This document shows, piece by piece, positions 10,879 through 22,604 of a stretch of 64,000 nucleotides of DNA (position 1 is its first letter; the number at the start of each line of letters is the position of its first letter). The position numbers were made by a program, and so were the translations under genes. The notes beneath the pieces are model-generated. The model saw only the letters and a list, made by a program, of their open reading frames with translations, made no database searches and was not told where the DNA came from. Origin of the DNA: Neoconidiobolus thromboides FSU 785 (taxonomy: Eukaryota; Entomophthoromycota; Entomophthoromycetes; Entomophthorales; Neoconidiobolaceae); the NCBI GenBank assembly GCA_025603075.1, contig MU626347.1, forward strand, positions 19,492-83,491. Reading direction: 5' to 3'.

Positions 10879-11635
10879 CTAAATAGCAGTAGAATATCTT
10901 CTGGTAAGTACTTCTGCATCTTTTTTAGAGTGAACTAGATGCTTTTCAACTTTACAAAGTTTTAACACTGCCAATCGAAGCTGTTCCTTTAAGCTCGAGT
11001 TCCTTATATCCTCATTGATGGTATCCATTCTTATCTCATTGATTTTTCCTTCAAGTGCCTCTCTCTTGTCTTTTTTCTATAAATTTATTAATTTTTGATT
11101 TTTTTAGTTAATAGCCTTTACTTCAATTAATAACTGGGAAGTGTATTCAGCCATTAAAGCTAAAACACGTAGAAGTCTTAATACAACTAAAAATCTCCAA
11201 GCTCCATAAGTGATGTCTTTCCAACCTAGTTTTAGTAAAACTTCCATCACAATAAGGAAGATGATCAGTAATAAATCAAACACGCACCATATATTTTTTA
11301 AATATGTAATCCCAAAGCCTAAGAATAGTTGTAATATAACTTCAACTAAGTAAAAGGTATTAAATATTAATAATACAACTGAAAGAATTAAGTTTGTTAT
11401 TGTTTCTTTTTCGGCTGCTTCTTTAAATGTTTCTCTATCTTTTTAATAACGTTAAGTTTGCTAACTAAATAAATAAAAATCTACCTATGATCCTAATAAC
11501 TGTTATTAAAACAAATTGGACAACAACCACAGTTGAAGAAAAGAACAAGAGCTGAAAGGAAGTCAATATAATATTGAATTTGACTTTTAGACTACTATCT
11601 TTCAATGATTCCTTTCTTAAATCTTTTAACACCAT
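10879..11635 (-). CDS. Voltage-sensor-domain membrane protein with coiled-coil tail (Hv1-like)
   Basis: Three exons, 11635-11485, 11438-11122 and 11076-10879, give 221 aa. Four membrane helices fit S1 (20-47), S2 (67-90), S3 (101-119) and S4 (130-146). S2 carries VEVILQLF (E83), S3 carries WCVFDLLLIIF (D105) and E116, and S4 is YGAWRFLVVLRLLRVL with R132, R138 and R141. A charged coiled coil (157-215) follows directly after S4. There is no pore domain, so the architecture is that of Hv1 voltage-gated proton channels or TMEM266. S1 has no acidic residue where Hv1 has its selectivity-filter Asp, and the third S4 arginine position is Ala. Function as a proton channel is therefore uncertain. Confidence 0.7.
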
Positions 11636-12670
11636 AATTAATTAGGAAAATAAATAAAAAAATTAGATCTAATTTATTAATTGCTTTTGTTTTATATGTT
11701 GATTAATCATCCGTTTCTTGTATTATTTGTTCCGATTTTTTTGAATCTTTAATATACTCTTAGATAGCACTATTCTATCATACTACCAATAAGCTACAAC
11801 TAGAAGTAAAAATGTGACTAAAAATTGTAAACTAAATTTTAATGTTGATCATAACTATCATAGGGATGATCTATTGAATTAGTTTATACTCTTTTAATCA
11901 TAAATTTTATGAGCCATTTTTGGTCGTTACGTTAATTTCTTAAATCTTTATTTTTTTATTTAATCTTACATATTTTATAAGTGCACATCTATTAAATAAC
12001 TAGCTAGAAAATGACTTATACAATAGATATATCAAAACTTTCGATTTGTAGATGGTTGTTTATTTGTGTTGACTTATCTTCAAAAAACTGCTCCATTTCC
12101 AAACTATCCTTACCTTACCTTCCACACCTAACTAAAATAGAAGCTTCATTACAGCATATAGTAGATTTAGGAGCTCGAATTCGAAGCTAAGGGATTTTCA
12201 AAACTATAGGAGAATTATAAATCATAAGGATAGATATAAAATAATAAGTTTAGATAAAATTAACAAATAGTAGATAACTTTAATTATCAATTTGTAAAAA
12301 TCAAAGACTTTACTGCCTTTTTTTTTTTTGCCTTGTTTGGATTAATTTATACAATACAAATGAACGCCACCTAGTATTATGGAGCAGTTAAAACAAAACT
12401 ATTAAAACACTTTACTCTAATCTTTCTTAAATTGATTCATTTATTGCCTTTTTTTGAATTTTAAAGCCAAAACCTCCCAGTATGTTAAAATACTAAAAGG
12501 CTCTGTGAGTTTAAAATTTAAAAAAACCCAAAAATATTCTTTTATGAAAAGAGTTTTAAAATTTCGGCTTAAAATAGTATTCTATTATTATGCTTTTTGG
12601 CACTTAAAGTATATATATAAAGAAAGTGACAACTATTTTAAAAATTTCATTTATTGACATATAAAATAAA
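11636..12670. other. Intergenic, one small open frame
   Basis: Spacer between the starts/ends of two minus-strand genes. A 59-codon open frame at 12011-12190 is listed separately. A T10 run lies at 12321-12330. Nothing else is recognised. Confidence 0.4.
12011..12190 (+). CDS. Small ORF of unknown status
   Basis: 59 aa open frame from ATG to TAA, unusually rich in G/C-ending codons for the spacer. It includes SICRWLFICVDLSSKNCS and IEASLQHIVDLGARIRS. No family is recognised, there is no signal peptide and no splice evidence. It may be a chance frame or an exon of an unrecognised gene. Confidence 0.2.
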   Translation: MTYTIDISKLSICRWLFICVDLSSKNCSISKLSLPYLPHLTKIEASLQHIVDLGARIRS

Positions 12671-15646
12671 TTAATTATCTTCATTAAAAAGTAAATTCGA
12701 TTTTAAAAATTTACGCTTTAACCATTTGTATGATTCAGATAAAATTAAATAAATGAGACATGAGATAAAGATCATTATCCATTCCCAATCAATAGGAGCA
12801 TGTCGAAACACTTCATGATTAACACCTGGAATATAAATAGTTGGTATTAACACTATAGCACCGATAATAGCAGACAAAGTCAAAAACTTATTATTTTTAA
12901 GAGATTTTACTGATTTTAGTGACCATGTGGATTGGCGTAAAGAGCGACAATTAAATCCATGCAATAAAATTAATAGAGCAAGGCAAGCATAACAAGCTGC
13001 ACGTGCACGAAAAACTAACTCACATTGTTCACTATAAGTATCATTGCAACTTTCCCCAAGATCACCATTCCCATAAACAAAAATAACACAGATAAAGTTT
13101 ACTAAAGATAAAGTTCCCATAATGATACCATAATATAAAATGTCAGAAATGACTTCCCAAGTAAATAAGCCACCTTTAACTGGACGTGGATGCTGTTGCA
13201 TGATCCTTGGATTAGCAGGTTCCAATCCTAATCCCATAGCAGGTGGTGAAGAGGTAATCATATTTAAGAAAAGAATTTGAATTGGAGACATAGGAAACAC
13301 AGAATTTCCGCCTTTATCAATAAAGCATAAACCAATTATTAATACAACAATCTCAGAAGCATTAGTTGACATTAAATGTAACACGAATTTCCCAATATTC
13401 TCAAAAATTCTTCTACCCTCTCCAACGGCTTTGACAATAGTAGCGAAATTATCATCGGTAAGTACAATATCTGAAGCTTGCTTAGCAACATCGGATCCAG
13501 AAAGTCCCATACCAATTCCTACATTAGCAATTTTAAGGGAAGGGGAATCATTAACACCATCACCTGTCATAGCAGCTACTCTATTACGTCTATGTAGTGC
13601 TCTAATCATCTTAACTTTGGTATCAGGGCTACATCTAGCAATAACATTTGGTAATTCAAGCATGCTATCAATTTCATCTTCACTTAGAGCATCAAATTGT
13701 TGAGCAGTCATCACTAAATTACTACTAACATTAAGCGACATATGCCCTGGAGCTTGTGTATCAGAAGGGATAATACCAACATCCCTAGCAATCGCAGTAG
13801 CAGTAGCTGGATGATCACCGGTAAGCATATGAACATTGATACCAGCTTTATGGCATTCTAATACTGAAGCACGCGATTCTGGACGAGGAGGATCATAGAT
13901 ACCTACTAAGCCAATAGCAGTAAGGTTGGATTCAATTTGATCCCGAGTGTAATCCCTAGCTTTTGTTTTATCGAATTGATCAGTAATATCACGGTAGGCA
14001 GTACATAAGGTTCTTAAACCTTGACTAGCTAAATGTTCCATATGTGGGGTATAAAGGTTCTTTAAATGATCAAAGGAGTCGATAGGTAAAGAATTGCTTT
14101 GATTCATATAGGTAGTACATTTTTCAAGTACACGTTCCATGGCACCTTTGGTAAAAACGTATTTTTTTTGAGTTGGATAATGCAAGTAGACGACAGTCAT
14201 TAATTTTAGACTTGAATCAAAAGGAAATTCAGCTAATAACTCAAACTGATGATTACCATCAGTTTTAGTAAGTTTAGATTGTCCCATTTCAAGTTTATGA
14301 GCAAAAGCTTGAAGAGCATTTTCAGTTGGATCACCTAAACCAACCCATTCTCCGCTAGCTTTATCTTTTTTTAATTTAGCCATATTACATAAAGAGGCAA
14401 CTTGAATCAATCTTAAGGCTTGATCAGTTAATCCATCGGAATGAATTTTAGTTACATTATCACTTCCTTCATTATGATTTCTAATTAATGAATCATCTGG
14501 AGTTTCACCTTCATGTAAAACTTCGCCAATTGGAGTATACCCAGTGCCAGTTACAGAGAAATAGCCATAACCTGGTAACCAAAAACGAGTGAGTACCATT
14601 TTAGCTTGAGTCAAGGTACCAGTTTTATCAGAGCAAATATTGGTAACTGAGCCCAAAGTTTCTAAAGCAGTTAATTGACGAATAATAGCACGATTTTTTG
14701 CCATATTACGTACACCAGCAGCCATAGTTAATGTAATAACAGCAATTAAACCCTCGGGTATCATAGCAATAGAAACAGCAATAGCATAAATAACGACATT
14801 TTTTTCAATTACCCAACTATTGACAGAGAATACAATAATAGCTAGTAAGATGGCTAAACCAAATACGATTAAAGCCATGTTGTCCATTGTTTTTTGTAAA
14901 GAGGTTTTTTTACTTCCTTCAGAATCATTCAAAGTCTTTGCAATTTTACCAATTTCGGTATCCATACCAGTTGCAACTACAATAGCGATACCACGCCCTT
15001 TAGTTACTGTTGTACTGGAAAAGATTAAGTTTGTACGATCACCTACTGGTACATCTTTTTCATTAATTGTATCAGTGGTTTTTTCAACAGGAATAGATTC
15101 ACCGGTAAGTAAAGCTTCATCAATTGAGAGATTAAATTGTTCAACAATGCGGGCATCAGCACCAACCACATCCCCATTTTCAAGGATGATAATGTCACCA
15201 GGTACCAATTGATTGGTAGATACTTTACAACGATGCCCATTACGTATAGTGTTAGTAGTAGGTGAAGCCAGCCTCCTTAGAGATTCCATTGTTTTTTCAG
15301 CACGATATTCTTGGAAAAATCCAATAGCAGCATTAGTAAGGATGATAACACCAATAATAGTACCTTCTACCCAATCTTGAGATACAAAAGCAAGGGTCAT
15401 TGCAATAATTAAAATAGCAGTTAACATGTTTGCTACCTGCCTTAATAATATTTTCCAAGGAGATACACCGGAGTCACCAGATAGTTCATTTAAACCATAT
15501 TTTTGAGATAATTCTTTAAGTTGATTGTCATTAAGGCCTTCTTCTAGATCGGTAGAGTATAGAGTCACTACTTCATCAATACCCATGGTATGATAATAAG
15601 TAATAGAATTTTGAGTCACTCTTTTTTCTTTCTTTTTATGATGCAT
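12671..15646 (-). CDS. ENA-type (P-IID) Na+/K+ efflux P-type ATPase
   Basis: 991 aa in one uninterrupted exon. Conserved P-type parts are in order: A-domain TGES (181-184), PEGL in M4 (297-300), phosphorylation site DKTGTLT (D340), nucleotide-binding KGAME, MLTGDHPATA, and the hinge MTGDGVNDSP. The ETLGSVTNICSDKTGTLTQAKM context and the lack of an N-terminal calmodulin or metal domain favour type IID (ENA/Na+ pump) over SERCA or PMR1. It would export Na+ or K+ across the plasma membrane at high salt or pH. C-terminal helices M7-M10 are present, with WEVISDILYYG at the M7 start. A second Met at residue 21 is an alternative start. Downstream of the gene's promoter lies a perfect CRE at 15981. 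Confidence 0.93.
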   Translation of the reverse strand: MHHKKKEKRVTQNSITYYHTMGIDEVVTLYSTDLEEGLNDNQLKELSQKYGLNELSGDSGVSPWKILLRQVANMLTAILIIAMTLAFVSQDWVEGTIIGVIILTNAAIGFFQEYRAEKTMESLRRLASPTTNTIRNGHRCKVSTNQLVPGDIIILENGDVVGADARIVEQFNLSIDEALLTGESIPVEKTTDTINEKDVPVGDRTNLIFSSTTVTKGRGIAIVVATGMDTEIGKIAKTLNDSEGSKKTSLQKTMDNMALIVFGLAILLAIIVFSVNSWVIEKNVVIYAIAVSIAMIPEGLIAVITLTMAAGVRNMAKNRAIIRQLTALETLGSVTNICSDKTGTLTQAKMVLTRFWLPGYGYFSVTGTGYTPIGEVLHEGETPDDSLIRNHNEGSDNVTKIHSDGLTDQALRLIQVASLCNMAKLKKDKASGEWVGLGDPTENALQAFAHKLEMGQSKLTKTDGNHQFELLAEFPFDSSLKLMTVVYLHYPTQKKYVFTKGAMERVLEKCTTYMNQSNSLPIDSFDHLKNLYTPHMEHLASQGLRTLCTAYRDITDQFDKTKARDYTRDQIESNLTAIGLVGIYDPPRPESRASVLECHKAGINVHMLTGDHPATATAIARDVGIIPSDTQAPGHMSLNVSSNLVMTAQQFDALSEDEIDSMLELPNVIARCSPDTKVKMIRALHRRNRVAAMTGDGVNDSPSLKIANVGIGMGLSGSDVAKQASDIVLTDDNFATIVKAVGEGRRIFENIGKFVLHLMSTNASEIVVLIIGLCFIDKGGNSVFPMSPIQILFLNMITSSPPAMGLGLEPANPRIMQQHPRPVKGGLFTWEVISDILYYGIIMGTLSLVNFICVIFVYGNGDLGESCNDTYSEQCELVFRARAACYACLALLILLHGFNCRSLRQSTWSLKSVKSLKNNKFLTLSAIIGAIVLIPTIYIPGVNHEVFRHAPIDWEWIMIFISCLIYLILSESYKWLKRKFLKSNLLFNEDN

Positions 15647-15980
15647 GTTTATAATGATCTAGGTAGTGTTTTTCGGCCATATTTATAGTTGCTTTTAACG
15701 AAACTACGCAATTTTTACTAATAATGTGCATATCATAATATTGTATATCGTTGTATATATTCTTTTCTATTTAGAAACGGATACATCATGGTTTCAGTTA
15801 TTCTTTATAAAATAAATTAACTAGTTTTACATAAAACTTAGTATCTTTGAATACTTCTTTATTAATAGATGATAAATATCAATGCAACCACTTTTTTTAG
15901 CTTATATTATCATTCTTATTGTAAATTGATTTTTGGAATTTTCTTTTATTCTTGGATTTTAAAGCGCTTAGTTTCTGTAA

Positions 15981-15988
15981 TGACGTCA
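15981..15988. promoter_or_regulatory. Perfect CRE site (TGACGTCA)
   Basis: The 8-bp palindrome TGACGTCA lies 335 bp upstream of the ATPase start. In budding yeast the ENA1 promoter carries a CRE bound by the Hog1-regulated repressor Sko1. The same site here, before an ENA-type gene, suggests ATF/CREB-family control. The position is inferred and the binding is not shown. Confidence 0.45.
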
Positions 15989-16485
15989 TTAAAAAGAACA
16001 AGCACCATCCAGTCAAGAATCTATGCTAAAAGCAACAGCTTTTCAAAAACAAGAATATTCTGAGTGTTCTAGTCTTGCTTTTAGAACATTTGAAAAAAAA
16101 ACGTGACTTTTGTTCTAGTTTCATGGGTATTTAAAAGCTATTAAGATGGTTTATCTTGTAGTTATGATAGTTATTTTAAGATTTTTTTTCATCTTTAGAT
16201 TAGTAATACGATTTGACTAAAGCAGATTATACCGTGGTGGTTTAGTCTTGGTAAACCTATTTATATTAAAGGCGGACATTAAAATCTTTGAGTTCAAAAA
16301 ATTGCCAAGAGCTTCAATTTCATGCAATGTTGAGATTTAAAGTTAAAGTCAAAGTAATAGTTTAATAACTTAATTAGGCTTTAATAATGTTAAACTTATT
16401 CTAGTTTAATAAGAAAATGAAAGTCTTTAATCATATTAAATGAACTTTTTTTGAGTTATCACTCATAAATTCATTATCCTAATAG

Positions 16486-16638
16486 TGCTTTGACATTAGA
16501 ATATTTCTTTTAGAATTTAAAGACCTGTTAGGCTTTTGTGATTTTATTGGTTTAAAGAAAAATTCGGAGTTAAAAGCTTATATAGAGCAAGGGGAATTAA
16601 AGAGTTATAAGCCCTTAAAAGTATTGAGGAAGCATTAG
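16486..16638 (+). pseudogene. Decayed coding-like patch
   Basis: A frame of 50 codons reads protein-like (LLGFCDFIGLKKNSELKAYI, then EQGELKSYKPLKVLRK) and ends at a stop. A second frame continues at once with SIEEALEYLIFLKSYF, as if a one-base frameshift broke a longer protein. There is no start or splice site and no family is recognised. A relic of a gene or transposon is the simplest reading. Confidence 0.3.
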
Positions 16639-17471
16639 AATATTTGATATTTTTAAAAAGTTACTTTTGAGATGTGATTTGTGTTCAAAATTGAACTCAA
16701 TTATCTACTAAATAGGGCAATTAATTTGGAATCGCAAATACATCTATAATGTAAAGTTTATGGACTGTTCTTAAAAAAACTATCAATATAAGTGTACCAT
16801 AAAATTGGGATGCAAAATTAAAGTAATCGAAATAAATTACATCTATATATAGAAACCTATAGTTTTAACAAAGTACATAACCATAAAAAAGCAGCTATAT
16901 ATAAGACTTTTTCTTTTGTAACAAATCTAATACAAGACATGAACGAAAAATAATGTGGAGAAAATGGAATTTAACTACTTCATACCTAATTCAACCAATA
17001 AGGGTTTTATAATAGCTAAAACAAGTTTAAGTTACATGAAAATAGACTTATATACCAGCATATTAGGTGGCCTAGCTCTAAAGCTTAAAAGTTAATTAAA
17101 ATAATGGGGATCCAATTTTCGGATAAGAATTTTACAAGCAAATAGTTAATTTTCAGATTGCATAAAATAGCCAAAAAAATAAAACAAAAAATATTCATAA
17201 TAGTGCTCTTTCTTTTAAAAAGGATTTTAATTAATAATCTTTGATATGAATTGTGAGAATTATATATTTTTATTGAAATCCTTTATCTAATAAGCTTAAA
17301 ACATTAAAATAATCAAAAAATATTCTGATTTTAAATATTTGCAAACATGCTTAGTCAAATTTTGAAAAAATAGTTCAGTTTTAATCATTATAAAAATGAA
17401 AAAAAATTCATTTTTAAAACTTGGCAATTTAAAGATTCGGATTCGACAAAACGTAGGACAAAAATAAAGCC

Positions 17472-18773
17472 ATGGTTGATAAAAAGGAGACAAATAGTAG
17501 TCCTATATTACTAGATAAAAAGCTAGATGATGATACCATTATTAGTAAAAAAGGATTAAAAGAAGAAGAAGGTAGTAGTGAAGAGGAAGGTGAAATAAAG
17601 GAAGATGGGGAAATCGAAGATGGAGCTGAAGAAGAGGAGGGGATTGCAGTGGAAAAAGAAAAAGAAAAAGAAAAAGTTGAAATACCTAAAGAGAAAGCGA
17701 ATAAATTGAAAGAAAAAGAAAAGGAAATTTCAAAAGGAAATAATAAGGCTAAAGTGGAAGAAGATAAAATTAAAGTGGAGGAAGTCGAAGAAATGACAAA
17801 AGATATTAAAGAAATTGAAAATGAGGTGGAGGATAAAGATTATTTACCTAATATCAATGATTATCCAGAATATAAACTTGAAATGGGTAACAGTAATAGA
17901 GGCACAATTAAAAATGTAAAATGAGCTATATTATTAAATTAAAATATTAAATTTGTATCGTAGACACTTACCCTTAGAGAGAGAATATTGCTTAAAATAA
18001 AAGGCGAGCTACTTGAAGTTGAAGGTAAGAATAATATTACTAATTTAAAAGAATTATATATATAATATTTATGGATAGCTAAACCCAAGTTGATACAGAA
18101 AGAAACATTTATATCGGAATATCAAGATTTAAAGGAAAATTTGAAACCTAAGGAAGTAGTTAAAGAAGATAAAGATAAAGATAAAACTAAAATCAAATTA
18201 AAAAATGATTTAAAAAGAGAAAATGGATATCAAGGAAGAGAGAATAATCTCAATAACAATAAAAATAAGCAATTTAAAAACAATCAAAATCAAGGTATTA
18301 AACCAAGAAACTTGCATAATAATTATAAGGTAATTGAAAGTATCATTGCTTTATTTTAATGAAAATATTAATATTTAATTTAATTTAATTTAATTTAATT
18401 AGGATAAAAACCGAAGTAACAATAACATCAAACCATCGAATCATAACAAATTGAATAATTCTAAAGTAATTTGTAACTAAAACAGTAACCAAAACAAAGA
18501 CATTAATCAAATTTGATCTTTATTTAGAAACCCAACTTTAAAGAAAATTTAAATATAGTAGTTAAGCCCAAAAGATATACATCATTAGATAATGACTGTG
18601 CTACAGAAACAAGATTGCTTGATGCGCGACATAATGCTCCAATTGTTTATGATATTGATGATCCAGATCCAACCCCAGAAACTAGTAATCCAAATAAAAA
18701 AAGTTCAAAAAAGAAAGCCAAAAAAGCAAAACTAAAGGAGAATAATAATAATCTACCGGCTAAAAAAGATTAA
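17472..18773 (+). CDS. Unrecognised acidic, Lys-rich protein, probably nuclear
   Basis: Five exons (17472-17915, 17964-18024, 18079-18329, 18403-18465, 18528-18773) join in phase to 354 aa. The first 110 residues are acidic and Glu/Lys-rich (EEGEIKEDGEIEDGAEEEE). A short folded-looking segment follows across exons 1-3 (NINDYPEYKLEMGNSNRG, then TLRERILLKIKGELLEVE). After an Asn/Lys-rich linker comes a second conserved-looking segment (RYTSLDNDCATETRLLDARH, then APIVYDIDDPDP), and the protein ends with Lys-rich KKSSKKKAKKAK. Composition suggests a nuclear or nucleolar RNA-linked protein with a C-terminal nuclear localisation signal. I do not recognise the family. The intron phases (0,1,0,0) are clean, so the gene looks intact. 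Confidence 0.6.
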
Positions 18774-20049
18774 TGGCTGACTGCTAGTGTAGAAGTGGTG
18801 TGTGGATGTTGTTTATAATTAAAAGAGTTATTTTTTTGTGAAAATATTGCTTTCATTTTATACCTAATGTCATTTATTATGTTATTGTTATTAAGTCAAA
18901 TTAATTTATAAAAAATTGATCATTTATGATTTGCTATAAGAAGTGCATTAGCCTATCAAACAGCATCAATTACAAATATGAAAACGACATTCATAGTTCT
19001 AATAAAACTGTTTTTTGTAGCTTAATAATTAATTTTTATTAAAGTAAATTATATTTTAATATGTTAGGTACAAGTTATAAAAAATTACTGATAATGGCTT
19101 AAAGAAAAAGATAAAGCAGATGTATATATAATTCAAATTGAGAGTAAATAATAATAATTGAGTTTAGCCCTTAATCAATATTACCCTAACCCAAGAGAAG
19201 TTTTTAAAATTTCAATTTTCAATTTTCCTCTAGAGCCTTTAATAATCAAAGTAAGCTTTTTATTTTGTTTTCATTAAGTATTATTATATAGTAGAATTTA
19301 TCAAAATTATTGACTAATTTTAAAATATTAAAGATAAATGGATAATGTTTTTAAATTGTAAATTTTTTATTATCCAACTTATTTTTAAATGTTCTAAAAT
19401 CTTTGTTTTTATGTTCTATTGTATATTGTTGACATTAACCGATAAAAAAAATAATTTGTTTTATATGAGTTTAAAATGATATATAAAATAGGAATGTAAA
19501 ATTAGTTAATAATTTGGATGATTCTTTATATTTAATTCAGATCCTCTCAACCATTAAAAAAAATTTCAATTTGTAAGGGTGAATTCATTATTATTATTAA
19601 CTTAGATGTATATGTATATTATAAAAAGAAAAAAAAGAATACAATTATATAATATAGAAAAACAAAATTGAATTAAATATTGATATATTTTTATTTGGTT
19701 TTTATACCTATCAATTAAGCAATTAGCTATCATTTAATTGTATAATTTTTGTTGAATATTAGTTTCTCTTTTCTCTTTTCTGTTGTAAGACTTTATCTAT
19801 TATTTCTTTTGTTGAGCCATATCTTTACTCAGAGGAATTATAAGATAGTACCTTGACGTTGGTCTCTGAGCTCTTAAATTTCATAGAGAAATTTGAGTCT
19901 AAAACTATCATTTATATTATAATTATAAATAAAAAATGAAATATAATAACTATTTTTAATATCAACTTTATTATTAATAAAATGTGGACTTTAAAAAAAC
20001 TTTTATATTTTAATTCGTATTATTATAACTTCTATTAATATAACTTGTA
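18774..20049. other. Convergent spacer, nothing recognised
   Basis: About 1.3 kb between the 3' ends of the acidic protein gene and the helicase gene. A 28-codon open frame on the minus strand near 19830-19913 is not supported. No repeats of the MITE family are present. Confidence 0.5.
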
Positions 20050-22604
20050 TTATTCTTTTTTCCTTTTTTTACAATTATTTTTAGCTAAATCTAAAATCCA
20101 ATGAATATCAATTTCAGAAACTTGCTTTAAGTAATGATTCTTAGTTAATAATAATTCATTATACATTATCGATTTAGCCTTTTCTCTACCAATCATTACT
20201 GATGTAGGATGGATTTTAATTATCTAATTGAATGTTAATATAATAATAAATATATAATAATATATAATAATATTATTACTTGATTTGAACCAAAGATAGT
20301 ATACTTATTTTCCTTATTTAAAATAGCAATGTTATCATAAAATCCAGTTAATAGACATTTTAATATAATTTGAGAATCACTGGTACTTATAGTTGGATCA
20401 ATTTCATTTAATTTACATATTTCTGTCAATTGATCTTTAATTTTCTGTCATAATAAAAATAAATTAATAATAATATATTATAAATAATAATATGCTTTAA
20501 ATTTAGACTTACTAATGCTTCATTGAGAGATTTATAATTTAAATAATGATCATTACAAAATTCAATCTTATTATGTTGAGTTATAAATTGTTTAAATATA
20601 TTTAATAAAGTTAAATGATCACCTATAGTAATTAATATATAATTAATATATAATTAATATATAATATATGATAAATAATATATTGTAATTAAATTAAATT
20701 AAATTAACTTACTATAATAATTAATAAACTTCTTTCTAGTTTCAGCGGCTTCTTCTTTTTTGTCATTAGTAGGATTAAAATAAATATTTTCAGTTGACAT
20801 AATCGAAATAATCATCAATATTTCTTTTGTACATTTAAAATTTTTAGATTCAATTAATACTTTACTAAATCTAGGCAATAAAGGAAATTTAGCCATTAGT
20901 TCGCCTGTTTCATTTAATTGACAATTTTCATTAATAGCTCCTAATATACTTAAATTACTCAATGTTTTTATCATTGATAATTTATTAGGTGGGTCAATAA
21001 AATTAAAACTAATGACATTTTTAATACCAGTTGCCATTAAATTTAATATTGAGGAATCTAAACTACATCTTTCTATTTCAGGTGTATCCATAGATAATAA
21101 ATTATTATATAATTCTTTAGTATATAATCGAATACAGCAACCTGGCCCTTCTCTACCTGCTCTACCTGCTCTTTGTATTGCTCCTGATTTAGATATAGCT
21201 CCTAATTGTAAAGCTTCTATCCCTGTATTTGAATTAAAAGAACGAAATTTGGCTAAACCTGTGTCAATCACATAATAAATTCCTGAGATTGTTAAAGAAG
21301 TTTCAGCTATATTAGTAGCTAATATACATTTACGTAAATTTTGATCTTGTATTGGCTGTAATGCTAATTTTTGTTGTTCTTGTGGTAAACTAGAATATAA
21401 TTGGTATATTTTAAGCTAAACAAGATAAACAATTAATAAAGTTATATATAATTTAACTAAATGATATTACTTTTTTTGCTTCTTCATTGTTACTTTCTTC
21501 AATTAATTTATCTAGAATTAATTGACAAGTTTCAATTTCTTCTTGTCCTGGCAAAAATACTAGAATATCTTTAGTATTACGTTTATCATCATTATTAGCA
21601 ACTTGTTTTAATGGATTAGTAAAGTGAAGTTGCATAACAGTTTGTGCAGCTGATTCAATATAACTTTCTTGTGGATTACAAACATTTAATATTTCTACTT
21701 TATTTCCACGACCTGGAATTCGAATTATTGGCGCACTATAAAATTAATTCAATATTTTATAAAACTTCCTATGTAAAAAAAGAATATTTACTTATCATAA
21801 AATTGAGAAAATTTTTTGGAATCTAAAGTAGCTGACATAATAATTAAATGAAACTCTTGTTTCAATATATTTCTTCTATAATTAACAATTTGTTTCAATT
21901 TGCCCATCAAAAAATCATTACGAATAGTTCTTTCATGAGCTTCGTCCAATATGATAATTTTATATTGTAATAAATATTCATCATTTTGCACTTCTCTTAA
22001 TAACATACCATCCGTTACATATTTTATAATTGTATTGAAATTCGTTTTATCATCAAATCGAACTGAATAACCTACTTTTCCGCCAAGTTTACAACCAACT
22101 TCTTGGCTTACTCGTTCAGCTAATGTAGTACATGCTACCCTTCTAGGTTGTGATATACCTACTTTATGATCTTTATCGACTATTGATTCTTCATATAAAT
22201 ATTGCGGTATTTGTGTTGATTTTCCAGAACCGGTTTCAGAAACTAAAACAGTTACTGCATTTTCTTGAACAAGTCTTAAAAGTTGTTCACGAGCTAAGAA
22301 ATATATTAATATTCTAAATGAATATAAAATATAAAAACTTACATTTATAAATTGGTAAATTCTGTCTTTCTGATTGAAACTTTGGTAATATTTTATTTTT
22401 ATGATATCCATTGATATGATTATGTTTATGTTTACTATTATTATCAGTAAATTTGATTGAGTTGGACTGTTTATTATTATTAAAATAAGTAGTAATCTTT
22501 GGTTGTTCTTGTTGACTATTATTGCTATTATTATTTAACTGTTTCTTTTTTAATTTTCTTTTTTTATTTTTACTTAATATTGATTTGACTTGATTATTAT
22601 ACAT
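20050..22604 (-). CDS. DEAH-box RNA helicase, DHX33-like
   Basis: At least seven exons split by short AT-rich introns. The basic N-terminus (KNKKRKLKKKQLNNN) leads to the conserved QNLPIYKSREQLL, then Walker A GSGKST (109-114), QPRRVA, the DEAH box in ILDEAHERT, MSATLD, LVFLPGQEEIE and QRAGRAGRE. The C-terminal helicase-associated region (PEIERCSLDSSILNL, GELMAKFPLLPRFSKVL, then HPTSVMIGREKA..YNELLLT near the end) follows the order of human DHX33. DHX33 acts in rRNA synthesis, ribosome assembly and translation initiation. PRP22-type spliceosomal helicases are longer and carry an S1 domain, which is absent here. The ID is firm for DEAH and good for DHX33. A CCAAT (reverse) lies about 110 bp upstream. 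Confidence 0.85.

Larger units (their letters stand above)
15647..17471. other. Divergent spacer with CRE and a decayed coding patch
   Basis: Long spacer between the ATPase (-) and the acidic protein gene (+). It holds a CRE site (15981-15988), a coding-like relic (16486-16638) and otherwise AT-rich DNA. A hydrophobic open frame at 15869-16063 is not convincing. Confidence 0.5.

Noticed and set aside
19830-19913. 28-codon minus-strand frame
   Set aside because: Too short, no motif, and no splice or start context.
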